DNA from: Isoetes taiwanensis
Taxonomy: Eukaryota; Streptophyta; Lycopodiopsida; Isoetales; Isoetaceae
Direction: 5' to 3'
Length of the DNA stretch: 64,000 nucleotides
NCBI GenBank assembly: GCA_021234155.1
Contig: JAJEKV010000207.1
Span: 250,001 to 314,000 of the forward strand
Part shown: positions 25,271 to 37,664 of the stretch, in pieces
How positions within the stretch are numbered: the stretch's first letter is position 1
Layout: each line of letters starts with the position of its first letter
The notes under the pieces: generated by a model
What the model saw: the letters and a program-made list of their open reading frames with translations, nothing else
What the model was told of the DNA's origin: nothing
Databases searched by the model: none
Made by a program: the position numbers and the translations under genes

Positions 25271-26534
25271 TTATGCTTTTCTTCTAATGATATTAAAGCT
25301 TTTTCACCAGTGGTGTTTCTAGCTTAGAGTGTGATCTAAGCACCCACAACCCACGCCGAAAAGCACGAAGTGAATGAGCTATGGGAGTCCAAATACAAGT
25401 GAGCCCTCTGCTTTAGATTTGTAAGTTGAAAGTACACCTTCGACTTGAACTTTTTTTGTTCTGTATATTTTCATTCTCTGATCACAGAGTCTTAGAGACT
25501 GTGGAGTCGACATTGATTGGATATGCAAAATAGGGTTTCAGTTAGTTGTAAGCAATGATTGCCTTTTAGATATGAGCACATTATAAACCATATAGTGGTT
25601 GGAAATGCAAAGTAGAGTTTTTGTTCGTTTTAAGTTATGCCTGGCTTCTATATGTGACTAGACCATGCGGTGGGAACAAATTTATTTGGCTGGACATGAT
25701 TATATGGACATGCATGTTTAAATTTATATTCACTTTTATCATCATGAGTTCTACCACCCTTTGCAAACAGCTTGACTGTCGGTAAGTGATATTCAATTGA
25801 TAAGGTTATGTAGTTTTTGTAGTTGTTGCCTGCTTTGCATGTTCAGGTGGAACACAAGTTTCCCAAATAGGTTCTAGAGGCTAGATAGCACAATCTGATG
25901 TAGAATCTTAAAGATTTGAGTGCAGCTATCCCATCATATACAAGTCTTTCTTTCCAGATTTTTAAGACAGGAGAAATATGAAGAACAAGATCGCTCCATG
26001 GCAAAGCTGATTGAGATTGAACAACAAGACCTGCTATAATGCAGTACATGATTATGCATAAACTTTTTGAACAAGCAGGTATTATGGCCCAGACCAAGTA
26101 AGCTTAGATACCAAGGAGAGAGAATGTTCCTCATGTCTCCGAGCAAGAAGGTTCATGTTAGTGCTGCTCCTACTTGGTAATATAGATGTCAATGATCAGG
26201 TCTTTAAAAGTTGATGTTCAAACAGTATATTCTGTTAAATCTCCATCCAAACAGATATGCCATTAGGCATTCGTACGCAACAGAAGAGGTTTGAGTATCA
26301 AAAGCCAGTGGTTGAAGAGCATTTGGAAGACATGTATTCCACTAAGATAACAACTTGCAACAATGGTTTCTTACCTCTTACTCTTTAAATTTTGGCAAGC
26401 TTTCAGCAATAGGTCGCTGCTTCTGCAGAAACGCAATATACACTGTCATAACTCCCAAAGGGACAAGCTAAGGAAGATCAATAATTTATGGTGCACTGGA
26501 GAAAATAAATTATGAAACAAGATATTAGATACTC
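25271..26534. other. Stretch without recognised gene
   Basis: No convincing coding region. Short open frames on both strands show no recognisable motif. Confidence 0.4.
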
Positions 26535-26620
26535 GCGTTTTTGTTGGGAAACGAAAAGAAGGGAGACATTCAGCAATGGCGTTTTCGTTTGGGAATGAAA
26601 AGATGGAGGACATTCAGCTC
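26535..26620. repeat. 43-bp tandem duplication
   Basis: GCGTTTT(T/C)GTT(T)GGGAA...GAAAAGA...GGA(G)GACATTCAGC occurs twice in a row, with a few differences. Confidence 0.65.
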
Positions 26621-28409
26621 TGTATATACTTCCCGCAACCTTTCCACTTGGATAATAGATCAATCTACGATAGAGAGAGAATTATTTTTATTTACCGGAA
26701 GCATGAAGCAAGGCTGAAACTCTTGTGTTGGAGAATACAAAAAGCAGGGAACCATGTTTTAGGGCTGCTTTTCTTAGTCGCCTCAAGCCGAATGCTTTTG
26801 CAAAGAAATATTTCTTCGGCACACTTACTTGAGGTCCCAAGCTTGCTTTAAGCTTTGGCTGTAAAAAAAAAAGTGCCCTGCAAGCAGGCTTACATTGAAC
26901 AAATCATGCAATCAGAACATACCATGGCACTAAGTTTCTTGCTCTCAAAGACTTTGCATGCTGGTTCCAGTATCAACTTTTGGCATATATGCTAATAAGG
27001 CTCCTATAAAAAGCAACCGTAAACTCCAGCCCATTTTCGGAAACATGTCCATGGGGCATTTTCCATATTCTATTGCACCAATATTACTCTTGCATTGACA
27101 TGCTCCTATTTTGTTATCTTGCTGCCATATATAATGTTTTGCAATGGTGCTTTCCTTAGTAACATCTTTACATATCCTGACATCATTTTATTCCAGGATT
27201 TTGTTTCTGATAGCGAATGTTGTATCGGCACCGTAAATAGCACCATTCAAATCTACCTCTGTTTTTGCATCACAGAGCTGTCAACAATGAATTCTTCAAC
27301 CTAGCAGCTACACTTCAGCAATCTTGACACCATACTTCCGACACAGGTCTCTGATATACATAACTCCTCCCAAAATAACTTTGTCTATAGCCACAAAAGG
27401 TTTGAGGAGATTTTTAGCGCATTTGAAAGTCTCGAAACATATTTGTCAACAAAGGCCAATATTGGAAGGCACTAACTTCGTGATATGGTAGTAGAAGTAT
27501 GAGGCTGCGAAGAGCCACTGGCATGATTTACATACAGAATGAGCTGAACAAATGAAATGAAATGATGCATCTTCTCTCTTTTATCTTCTTCGTGCACAAA
27601 CCTTGGCTATTCTATTCTATTCATCAGATTTATCTACATTTGCAAGATTCAACTCAACACTGCTAAAGCAAGCCATCGTCTTTATGACATTGATTTCCTT
27701 GGGTATCCTTACAAGATGCTTTACCTCTGCACCAAGGTTTATTATCTCCGTAGCATTTTTTATGTAGGATAACATTAACAATGTTATACTGGAGATGAGC
27801 TCATTTTCTATGTTGACATTCCTTTACAACTATGCATGGGCATTTCTTACAAACATGCATATGTTACACAACTGAGAATTGCATAGAATTACAATGCCCA
27901 AGATTACCCTCCCCCTTTATAGCTATCCATCGGGTCTTCTTACAAACCAGACATGCATACATTACATCGCAGCTAACAATTGCATAGAACTATAATGGCC
28001 AACATCCCCCCTCCCCGAAGTACACTTATAAATGCTCTATATGTTGCATATACATGTCCAATCAAACATCATCATAAACATCATCTACGTCTTCAAATAA
28101 TAGAAGGATGTATAACAAATATTGAGATTAATTCCAACACAAAAATATTTTTGCAAAAGCAGAGGCCGTTTATCTATATTTTCGTTTTCTCTACATATAG
28201 AAAAGGTACCTAAACATTTAACACTTACATCGTTATCATCTATCTTAATGCTAGCAATTATTATATACTTAAACCCATAGATAATAAGCGCGTGTTGAGG
28301 AGCACAAAAGTGGGTCTGGTTGTTAAGTTATACTGGCACATCGGTATAATCAAGAAATCAAATGCCCTCAAATTGGAATTTTAATTCATCTCATTACTTG
28401 CATCTCAAA
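26621..28409. other. Stretch without recognised gene
   Basis: AT-rich, with several short open frames on the + strand (for example 27,095-27,304) that lack any recognisable feature. Nothing further can be supported. Confidence 0.4.
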
Positions 28410-28674
28410 CCACAAACGGGTCTCTATAGTGCATTCATGTTCAATATTAGGTTGTGAGTATTTGTCTGTTATCCAACATGACATAATCAAGTTTAAGTCC
28501 AAATACCACATATACAAAATCTATATATTGAATTCTATGTACAACACAAAAGGATTTCTATGGTATACTCAGGTTCTATGTTAGGTGTGTGAGTATTTGT
28601 GGGTGATCCAACATAACATAATCAAGTTTAAATCCCACTCTCACATACACCAAACCTACATTTTGAATTCTATG
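28410..28674. repeat. Imperfect tandem duplication, period about 133 bp
   Basis: Two adjacent copies share GTGAGTATTTGT, ATCCAACAT(G/A)ACATAATCAAG, TTTAA(G/A)TCC and end TTGAATTCTATGT. Divergence is moderate. Confidence 0.7.
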
Positions 28675-29152
28675 TCAATGAATTTTGCAAATTTCCTTTA
28701 TATTACCCTTGCCCCCTCTAAGCTACGTTGTCTATTCTAGCCAACAATGAAGCAATCACCCTTTCTACGTTTTCTGACAAGGATAGAGCCTCCGAAACGT
28801 AAACCCTATGAGTTGCCAGGTTCTAGCAGGGTTTGCGTTTTGGGTGCCGAGTTTTGGTCTTTTGCACTTGGGACGTGGCCGATCACATGCAGTTGAGAAC
28901 GCGAAGCAAGGGGAACTGACGGAATGGAGTTTGGACCTGTACTCCTCCCGTTGTGGCAGTTAGAAGTCAAGGCCCGCTTTTGCAGTAGCAAGACATTCGT
29001 AAATTCGTAATTAATGCATAGTACGGACTTAAATTCTGATTTTTTGTCAGCTAGCATCCTAAGTCATCGCCAACATACAGGCATGTTGAGATAAACTACA
29101 CCTTCGCATGTTGGTAGGGTATTAGTTCTCATAGCAGGGGACAAAATTAAAA
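28675..29152. other. Stretch without recognised gene, left flank of the array
   Basis: Slightly GC-richer than its neighbours, with an 83-codon minus-strand open frame (28,806-29,057) that shows no recognisable motif. It contains no sequence of the array. Confidence 0.4.
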
Positions 29153-29169
29153 ATATATATATATATATA
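29153..29169. repeat. TA tract at the 3' end of the family C array
   Basis: Eight to nine AT units directly abut the end of the last (minus-strand) repeat, at the same sequence position (GGCTAG|TATATA) where family A meets its own TA tract. Confidence 0.8.
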
Positions 29170-32100
29170 CTAGCCAGAACAAATCCTTTTGACTTGCCAA
29201 GACATCCAAGCCAACCTTACTAACTAAAAGGCAAGCTGGACTTATCAGACCCCAAAAAGGGGAGGCCTTGGAGATTTAAGAAATTAAAATAATGCCAAGG
29301 TGCATCACTTTTAACCTGAATTAAAAATTTACAGCCTAGGGCCGCTTTTTCATTTAATGCACCTACATATGTTATACGAACCATGAGATGCAAACTAGAG
29401 CAATTTAAACTGAAACTTAAACAATATAATTAATGAAAGTGAATGAAAAGCAAATTTTATTCAAAAACACATTATATATGAGCTAATTCCATCACATAAT
29501 AGAATTCTGCACTAAAGCATGAAAGAGGCACATGCAAAATGCAATGACATAGGGCATAATGAAAGAACAAAGAAAATATAAAGTTCCATTCCCAAAACAT
29601 ACCCAAAAATAATCGTATTCAAATCTTAAGAAAAACAATTGCAATATTGTTCACAAATATGAAAGCCAAAATATCGGTCAGAAAACACATCTACTTGATC
29701 ATAAATCGTCCCAAGTGTATAGAACAAAAATTACCATGTGTAAAGCTCCGAACGGTTGCACAAAACATAATAACTTACCAAATTATGTATCAATAAGTGT
29801 AGATACAAAATGTGTTCATAAGCTTGCACATGAACGCAAAATGCCATAAATCCACAAAGCATGGGAGAAGGAGTTCGGTTACCTGCAGCAAAAATGCACT
29901 TGTTAGCCTAAGAAGGGTAAAAATGCATATGCTAGCGGTGTAAGCTGTGGAACAACCTTGGCCTTTCGCCCTTTACCCATAAATTAAAAGGAGATTACAT
30001 AAACTGCCTCAAAGGACAGCAAATCTAAGTTCTAAATATACTACTATAAACAGATTATTGGAGATATAATCGATCTGGACATCAACAGGGTAGTAAGACA
30101 TTAGCCTCAGAATATGGACACCAAGATCATAATTAGTCTCACTGCAGGATTACACACCTACCAGATTATTAAATAAGGAGAATTTTAAGGGGTAATGCAA
30201 AACTGGATCTAAAATAAATAAGGACTGAATTTAATCATAACGAATCCATATACTATGCTTCCACATCCAAAACAGAAGTAATATTACCAGACAGAGGTTA
30301 AAATAGATCGTGCATGTCTACGCTAGCATAAATTATAGAGGTATGAACAATGCATTTTTCTACATTTAGATCTAAGCGGGCCATTACATAAGTCATACAT
30401 CATGATTTACCCCATTCTCGTATGGAGCGAGAAAAAGAACATATTAATGAGCAAGTATCAAACACATAACTCGGTAAAATCATGCTTAATGCGATCCACG
30501 CGAACCGATCCAAACATTACCACCGATAAGGGGCGGGGAAAACAAAAGCCACACTCTACAATATCTATAATTATTCTGTGGTCATAATGAATTCCATCTA
30601 AGAACAATCAACTATCTAAAAGTGAAGAAAGATGGAAAGATCAAGGCTTATGACCTTAACAACACGGATCTGTTACACCATCCAAAGACAATGAATAACA
30701 TCATGATAAACACCATAAAAATTTAACAAAGGCATAGTAGAGGACTGATTTGGCTAGGCGTCTTTATTTTCGTAGAATCTTCCTCTTCATCGGGAATTTG
30801 ACAAAGGCACTATCTCAAACATTAAGATTAGAATCACCCAAGCTCTTTGAAAAATCTTTGCTATTATCCATACGGTATGAACTTCATAATGCGAGGTCGT
30901 TCTTATCCATATTGGGATCCAATCCATCTTTGTTTGCATGGCTCCAACAAGCGAGCCTTTCATGGTCGGGTGCTAGCATGATCCAGCCCATTTTTTCAAA
31001 GCAATACAATGAGCTTGGGCCTCGTGCAGCCCTTATAGTGAGCGCCCTCAGGCCTATCTGATTTGTTCATGCCTCAAGCAAAATGCGAGATGCACAGCTT
31101 CAATATTTGCTATAGATAATATTCCTGCCCTAAAATAGCGAATCCATTTTGCTTAGCTTAAATCCTAGACCATGCTTGGATTACAAGAAGTTTATAGTAA
31201 AAGCGGAAGGTTAGTTACGGATCGATCCGCCAACAGGGCTCACATCACGACCGACTCACGGATCATGATTATATCGGCGGAAAATGCTAGCGGCGGCTTC
31301 AACTATCGAGAACCATCAAAGGCGGTGTAGATAGTCTCATATTCGAGGTTCCGGTAACCGGACTTGGTTTCGTCTGCTGCTAGGTTAAAATCAGAGCAAT
31401 TCGATTTTCATACTTTCAATATTCATAAAGTATTGCAAATATCGAAAAAACCAAAAAATAATAATGGTTACCATATTATTTATTTTACCATTAACAATGG
31501 TGGAAACAATTTCCTAGCCCGGGTTCATGAACCTATCTAATTAATTACATTTTTCCATTTCGCCTATAGCCCGGATGTTCATAACCGGAAGCATCATTAA
31601 TTATGTAGTAACTTTTAGTCCAACATACCTAAAGATATGCCCATGTTAAATGTCCACTACTAAATCCTAGTCGAGAATCAAACATTTCAGCCAAAAAATG
31701 CAACCCGACTTTTGACAAGATTGACACCATGGGTAATAAGCACGGTATAACCATTGTTAATGCCTGAGTGAATCCATCATCCAATTTTGCAAGGAAACTA
31801 ATTAGCCAGTACTTATAATTAATGCATCCGATTTGTATGATTCTGGTATACTAAAAATTAAAGAAAATCAGAGTGCACTCAGTGCACAGAACAGGTTCAG
31901 TTCAGGCATAACAAATGCTGGCGACTAATTCCAGAAGGGGTTAACTATGCAACTAAAACAGCAGGTTGTCCAACAGAATTTGAGCAATTCGATGCATAAT
32001 TAGAGCTAGAACAAGAATTGTAGCGGCAGAATCTGGATAGAAGTGAGAAGGTGTTTATGAACAAGACCACTTTGAATTAAACTTAGAATCATAGGTCAAA

Positions 32101-32635
32101 CTTGGAGTTTAACATTAGAAAGGAAATCATTAAGACAAAGATAGAGCCTAGAATACGAAAATCCAGAAATCTAGAGAAGAGGATGGTGAATAAAATTGCC
32201 AAACATCATGTTTTATGTTCCCCAAATATACATGTCCAATTTCATCCAAGGGGTAAATAGACACCACTTAAATCTAGCATAGTCAAGCAACAATTGGGTC
32301 AATTCATGTGTACTAAAAAAAATCAAGGGTGAGGGCCTTGCTCCAGCCCAAGTGACATATAACCGTACCATTATACACTAGCTAGAACAAACACCAATCA
32401 CTAGTAAAGGGAGTATGAGCCGAGGGCCATGTTTCAATTTGAGCAGATGACTACTAGATGTATGGGAACCCTATGCCACAAATATAGAGGAAATTAAGGT
32501 AAATGCATCACCACATTTGTTAGATATTAGGCAAAATTAAGAGCTAACCCTAGCCCTAAACTTAGCTTATATTTATATATACCTCCCTCCTGCCGGAAGG
32601 CAGAGATAGGTCCCATATAATGCACAAGGACGGGA

Positions 32636-32658
32636 GGGTCCCTATGCCATAGGGACCC
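32636..32658 (-). other. Conserved stem-loop in array unit 1
   Basis: GGGTCCCTATG and CATAGGGACCC pair around a single base. This is the counterpart of the stem over the RT stop in family A. It recurs intact in units 2-7 (for example near 36,889, 41,126, 45,315, 49,577, 53,820 and 58,057, with small changes such as two extra T in unit 5), although the RT is missing. Confidence 0.65.
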
Positions 32659-32708
32659 CCCTGCCAACTAATTCAAAACAAAACCAAATATTACATAAAG
32701 TAAATTAC

Positions 32709-32801
32709 CGAGTATGTAAAGCTCGAATTGTTTCATGAAAGATCTTGAGAACTTTTGCCACATATCCTCCTTTGAAGATACTTTTGTTTTTGTGAGTTCA
32801 A
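32709..32801 (-). pseudogene. Internal coding remnant before the lost RT (unit 1; one per unit)
   Basis: On the minus strand the peptide TKTKVSSKEDMWQKFSRSF... is kept in all seven internal regions and ends at a donor-like site (CTG|GTAATT in the cleaner copies). It sits where the end of the family A middle ORF and its donor would lie, and shares a weak Lys/Glu/Met-rich similarity with that end. After it only about 40 bases remain before the terminal hairpin, so the RT exon is deleted. Non-functional as it stands. Confidence 0.4.
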
Positions 32802-33417
32802 AAATGTTCAATCCCAGTAAATTTGGCGCTGTGGCCAGTAGAGATATTCGGGAAATAACCCAGTAAATTTGGATTTGGCACTGTGGCCAGAGTAAATTTA
32901 TGTACAATGTAGATAAGCAGCACATGATAATAATCCTTATTTTTTACTTTTATCGTTATATTGAATCTAAAAAATGCTGCAAAACAATATGGCAGAGGTC
33001 TCACCTTTCATCAGCTTGTAGACAGTATCTATCTTTGAGAGAGGCCGGCCAAAAAGATTTTGGATAAATCCCAGTAGAAATAAGCACAAGAGCAAGATTT
33101 ATACCGTTGTGTACTAGCGGCCTTAGCCTCGACAACAACTTCATCATGGTACTATGAAGGTTTGTTGTTTGAAATATTCTGATAATTTTGCCTCTTTGGA
33201 TGGAATCGGCAATATTGAACAATTTGCACATAGAAGAAGCGCCTTCTGCAAGTCAAATGCCATTAGATATAATTCCAAATTGGAAAATAACAACTCATGA
33301 GATGAGCGACAAAATATAATTCCAAATTGGAAACTACGAACTCATGAGATTGAGCGATAGAATATCTCCAAGGCCCACTCACGGTAAAAACGAGAGAGAT
33401 GAAATCGGGTATATATA

Positions 33418-36400
33418 CTAGCGAACAAATCCTTTTGACTTGCCAAGACATCCAAGCCAACCTTACTAACTAAAAGGCAATTTGGACTTATCGGACCCCA
33501 AAAAGGGGAGGCCTTGGAGATTTAAGAAATTAAAATAATGCCAAGGTGCATCACTTTTAACCTGAATTAAAAATTCTGACCTAGGGCAGCTTTTTCATTT
33601 AATGCACCTACATATGTTATACGAACCATGAGATGCAAACTAGAGCAATTTAAACTGAAACTTAAACAATATAATTAATGAAAGTGAATGAAAAGCAAAT
33701 TTTATTCAAAAACACATTATATATGAGCTAATTCCATCACATAATAGAATTCTGCACTAAAGCATGAAAGAGGCACATGCAAAATGCAATGACATAGGGC
33801 ATAATGAAAGAACAAAGAAAATATAAAGTTCCATTCCCAAAACATACCCAAAAATAATCGTATTCAAATCTTAAGAAAAACAATTGCAATATTGTTCACA
33901 AATATGAAAGCCAAAATATCGTCAGTAAAAACATACCGCTTGATCATAAATCGTCCAAGTGTATAGAACAAAAATTACCATGTGTAAAGCTCGAACGGTT
34001 GCACAAAACATAATAACTTACCAAATTATGTATCAATAAGTGTAGATACAAAATGTGTTCATAAGCTTGCACATGAACGCAAAATGCCATAAATCCACAA
34101 AGCATGGGAGAAGGAGTTCGGTTACCTGCAGCAAAAATGCACTTGTTAGCCTAAGAAGGGTAAAAATGCATATGCTAGCAGGTAAGCTGTGAACAACCTT
34201 GGCCTTTCGGCCCTTTACCCATAAATTAAAAGGAGATTACATAAACTGCCTCAAAGGACAGCAAATCTAAGTTCTAAATATACTACTATAAACAGATTAT
34301 TGGAGATATAATCGATCTGGACATCAACAGGGTAGTAAGACATTAGCCTCAGAATATGGACACCAAGATCATAATTAGTCTCACTGCAGGATTACACACC
34401 TACCAGATTATTAAATAAGGAGAATTTTAAGGGGTAATGCAAAACTGGATCTAAAATAAATAAGGACTGAATTTAATCATAACGAATCCATATACTATGC
34501 TTCCACATCCAAAACAGAAGTAATATTACCAGACAGAGGTTAAAATAGATCGTGCATGTCTACGCTAGCATAAATTATAGAGGTATGAACAATGCATTTT
34601 TCTACATTTAGATCTAACTGGGCCATTACATAAGTCATACATCATGATTTACCCCATTCTCGTATGGAACAGAAAAGAACATATTAATGAGCAAGTATCA
34701 AACACATAACTCGGTAAAATCATGCTTAATGCGGTGGCGCGCAACCGATCCAAACATTACCACCGATAAGGGCGAGGGGAAAACAAAAGCCACACTCTAC
34801 AATATCTATAATTATTACGTGGTCATAATGAATTCCATCTAAGAACAATCAACTATCTAAAAGTGAAGAAAGATGGAAAGATCAAGGCTTATGACCTTAA
34901 CAACACGGATCTGTTACACCATCCAAAGACAATGAATAACATCATGATAAACACCATAAAAATTTAACAAAGGCATAGTAGAGGACCCTGATTTGGCTAG
35001 GCGTCTTTATTTTGAGAATCTTCCTCTTCATCGGAATTTGACAAAGGCACTATCTCAAGCATTAAGATTAGAATCACCCAAGCTCTTTGAAAAATTCTTT
35101 GCTATTATCCGACCACTGGTATGAACTTCATAATGCCCGGTCGTTCTTATCCATATTGGGATCCAATCCATCTTTGTTTGCATGGCTCCAACAACCGAGC
35201 CTTTCATGGGTGGGTGCTAGCATGATCCGACCCATTTTTTCAAAGCAATACAATGAGCTTGGGCCTCGTGCAGACCCTTTATAGTGAGCCCTCGGGGCCT
35301 ATCGATTTGTTCATGCCTCAAGCAAAATGCGAGATGCACAGCTTCAATATTTGCTATAGATAATATTCCCTGCCCTAAAATAGCCGAATCCATTTTGCTT
35401 AGCTTAAATCCTAGACCATGCTTGGATTACAAGAAGTTTATAGTAAAAGCGAAGGTTAGTTACACGGATCGATCCTTAGCAGGCTCACCGTCATGCGACT
35501 CCTCCGGATCATGATTATATCAAAAAAATGCTAACGGCGCTTCAACTATCGAGAACCATCCAAAGACATTTGTAGATAGTCTCATATTCGAGGTTTCGGA
35601 ACCCGGACTTGGTTTCGTCTCACGCTAGGTTAAAAAATCAGAGCAATTCGATTTTCATACTTTCAATATTCATAAAGTATTGCAAATATCGAAAAAACCA
35701 AAAAATAATAATGGTTACCATATTATTTATTTTACCATTAACAATGGTGGAAACAATTTCCTAGCCAGGTTCATGAACCTATACGAATTACATTTTTCCA
35801 TTACTGCCTATAGCCCAGATGTTCATAACCAGAAGCATCATTAATTATGTAGTAACTTTAGTCCAACATACCTAAAGATATGCCCATGTTAAATGTCCAC
35901 TACTAAATCCCTAGTCAGAATCAAACATTTCAGCCAAAAAATGCAACCCGACTTTTGACAAGATTGACACCATGGGTAATAAGCACGGTATAACCATTGT
36001 TAATGCCTGAGTGAATCCATCATCCAATTTTGCAAGGAAACTAATTAGCCAGTACTTATAATTAATGCATCCGATTTGTATGATTCTGGTATACTAAAAA
36101 TTAAAGAAAATCAGAGTGCACTCGATTAATGTAAGCGAGGTCGATTCGGGGGCATAACAAATCTTTGCGACTAATTCCAGAAGGGGTTAACTATGCAACT
36201 AAAAAAGGCGGGTTGTCCAACGTAATTTGAGCAATTCGATGCATAATTAGAGCTAGAACAAGAATTGTAGCGGCGAGAATCACGGATAGAAGTGAGAAGG
36301 TGTTTATGAACAAGACCACTTTGAATTAAACTTAGAATCATAGGTCAAACTTGGAGTTTAACATTAGAAAGGAAATCATTAAGACAAAGATAGAGCCTAG

Positions 36401-37664
36401 AATACCTAAAAATCCGAGAAATCTAGAGAAGAGGATGGTGAATAAAATTGCCAAACATCATGTTTTATGTTCCCCAAATATACATGTCCAATTTCATCCA
36501 AGGGGTAAATAGACACCACTTAAATCTAGCATAGTCAAGCAACAATTGGGTCAATTCATGTGTACTAAAAAAAATCAAGGGTGAGGGCCTTGCTCCAGCC
36601 CAAGTGACATATAACCGTACCATTATACACTAGCTAGAACAAACACCAATCACTAGTAAAGGGAGTATGAGCCGAGGGCCATGTTTCAATTTGAGCAGAT
36701 GACTACTAGATGTATGGGAACCCTATGCCACAAATATAGAGGAAATTAAGGTAAATGCATCACCACATTTGTTAGATATTAGGCAAAATTAAGAGCTAAC
36801 CCTAGCCCTAAACTTAGCTTATATTTATATATACCTCCCTCCTGCCGGAAGGCAGAGATAGGTCCCATATAATGCACAAGGACGGGAGGGTCCCTATGCC
36901 ATAGGGACCCCCCTGCCAACTAATTCAAAACAAAACCAAATATTACGCAAAGTAAATTACCAGAGTATGTAAAGCTCGAATTGTTTCATGAAAGATCTTG
37001 AGAACTTTTGCCACATATCCTCCTTTGAAGATACTTTTGTTTTTGTGAGTTCAAAAATGTTCAATCCCAGTAAATTTGGCGCTGTGGCCAGTAGAGATAT
37101 TCGGGAAATAACCCAGTAAATTTGGATTTGGCACTGTGGCCAGAGTAAATTTATGTACAATGTAGATAAGCAGCACATGATAATAATCCTTATTTTTTAC
37201 TTTTATCGTTATATTGAATCTAAAAAATGCTGCAAAACAATATGGCAGAGGTCTCACCTTTCATCAGCTTGTAGACAGTATCTATCTTTGAGAGAAGGCC
37301 AGTAAAGATTTTGGATAAATCCCAGTAGAAATAAGCACAAGAGCAAGATTTATACCGTTGTGTACTAGCGGCCTTAGCCTCGACAACAACTTCATCATGG
37401 TACTATGAAGGTTTGTTGTTTGAAATATTCTGATAATTTTGCCTGCTGGATGGAATCAGCAATATTGAACAATTTGCACATAGAAGAACTGCCTTCCTGC
37501 AGTCAAATGCCATTAGATATAATTCCAAATTGGAAAATAACAACTCATGAGATGAACGACAAAATATAATTCCAAATTGGAAACTACGAACTCATGAGAT
37601 TGAACGATAGAATATCTCCAAGGCCCACTCGGTAAAAACCGGAGATCCGAAATCGGTATATATA
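33418..37664 (-). mobile_element. Family C tandem array, unit 2
   Basis: 4,247 bp, same layout as unit 1 (internal remnant about 36,830-37,664). The match to unit 1 is near complete apart from clustered changes at CAG/CTG triplets (for example 34,733-34,745 and 36,120-36,150). Confidence 0.9.

Larger units (their letters stand above)
29170..33417 (-). mobile_element. Family C tandem array, unit 1
   Basis: 4,248 bp. The LTR-like part is 29,170-32,577 and the internal remnant 32,578-33,417. On the minus strand this is the 3'-most unit, ending at the TA tract. The LTR-like part contains the SAP-like exon remnant, the GCTAAC...GTAACC block (near 29,881) and the 3' block CTGATAAGTCCAG. Some CAG/CTG sites are altered (for example near 30,490-30,510). 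Confidence 0.9.
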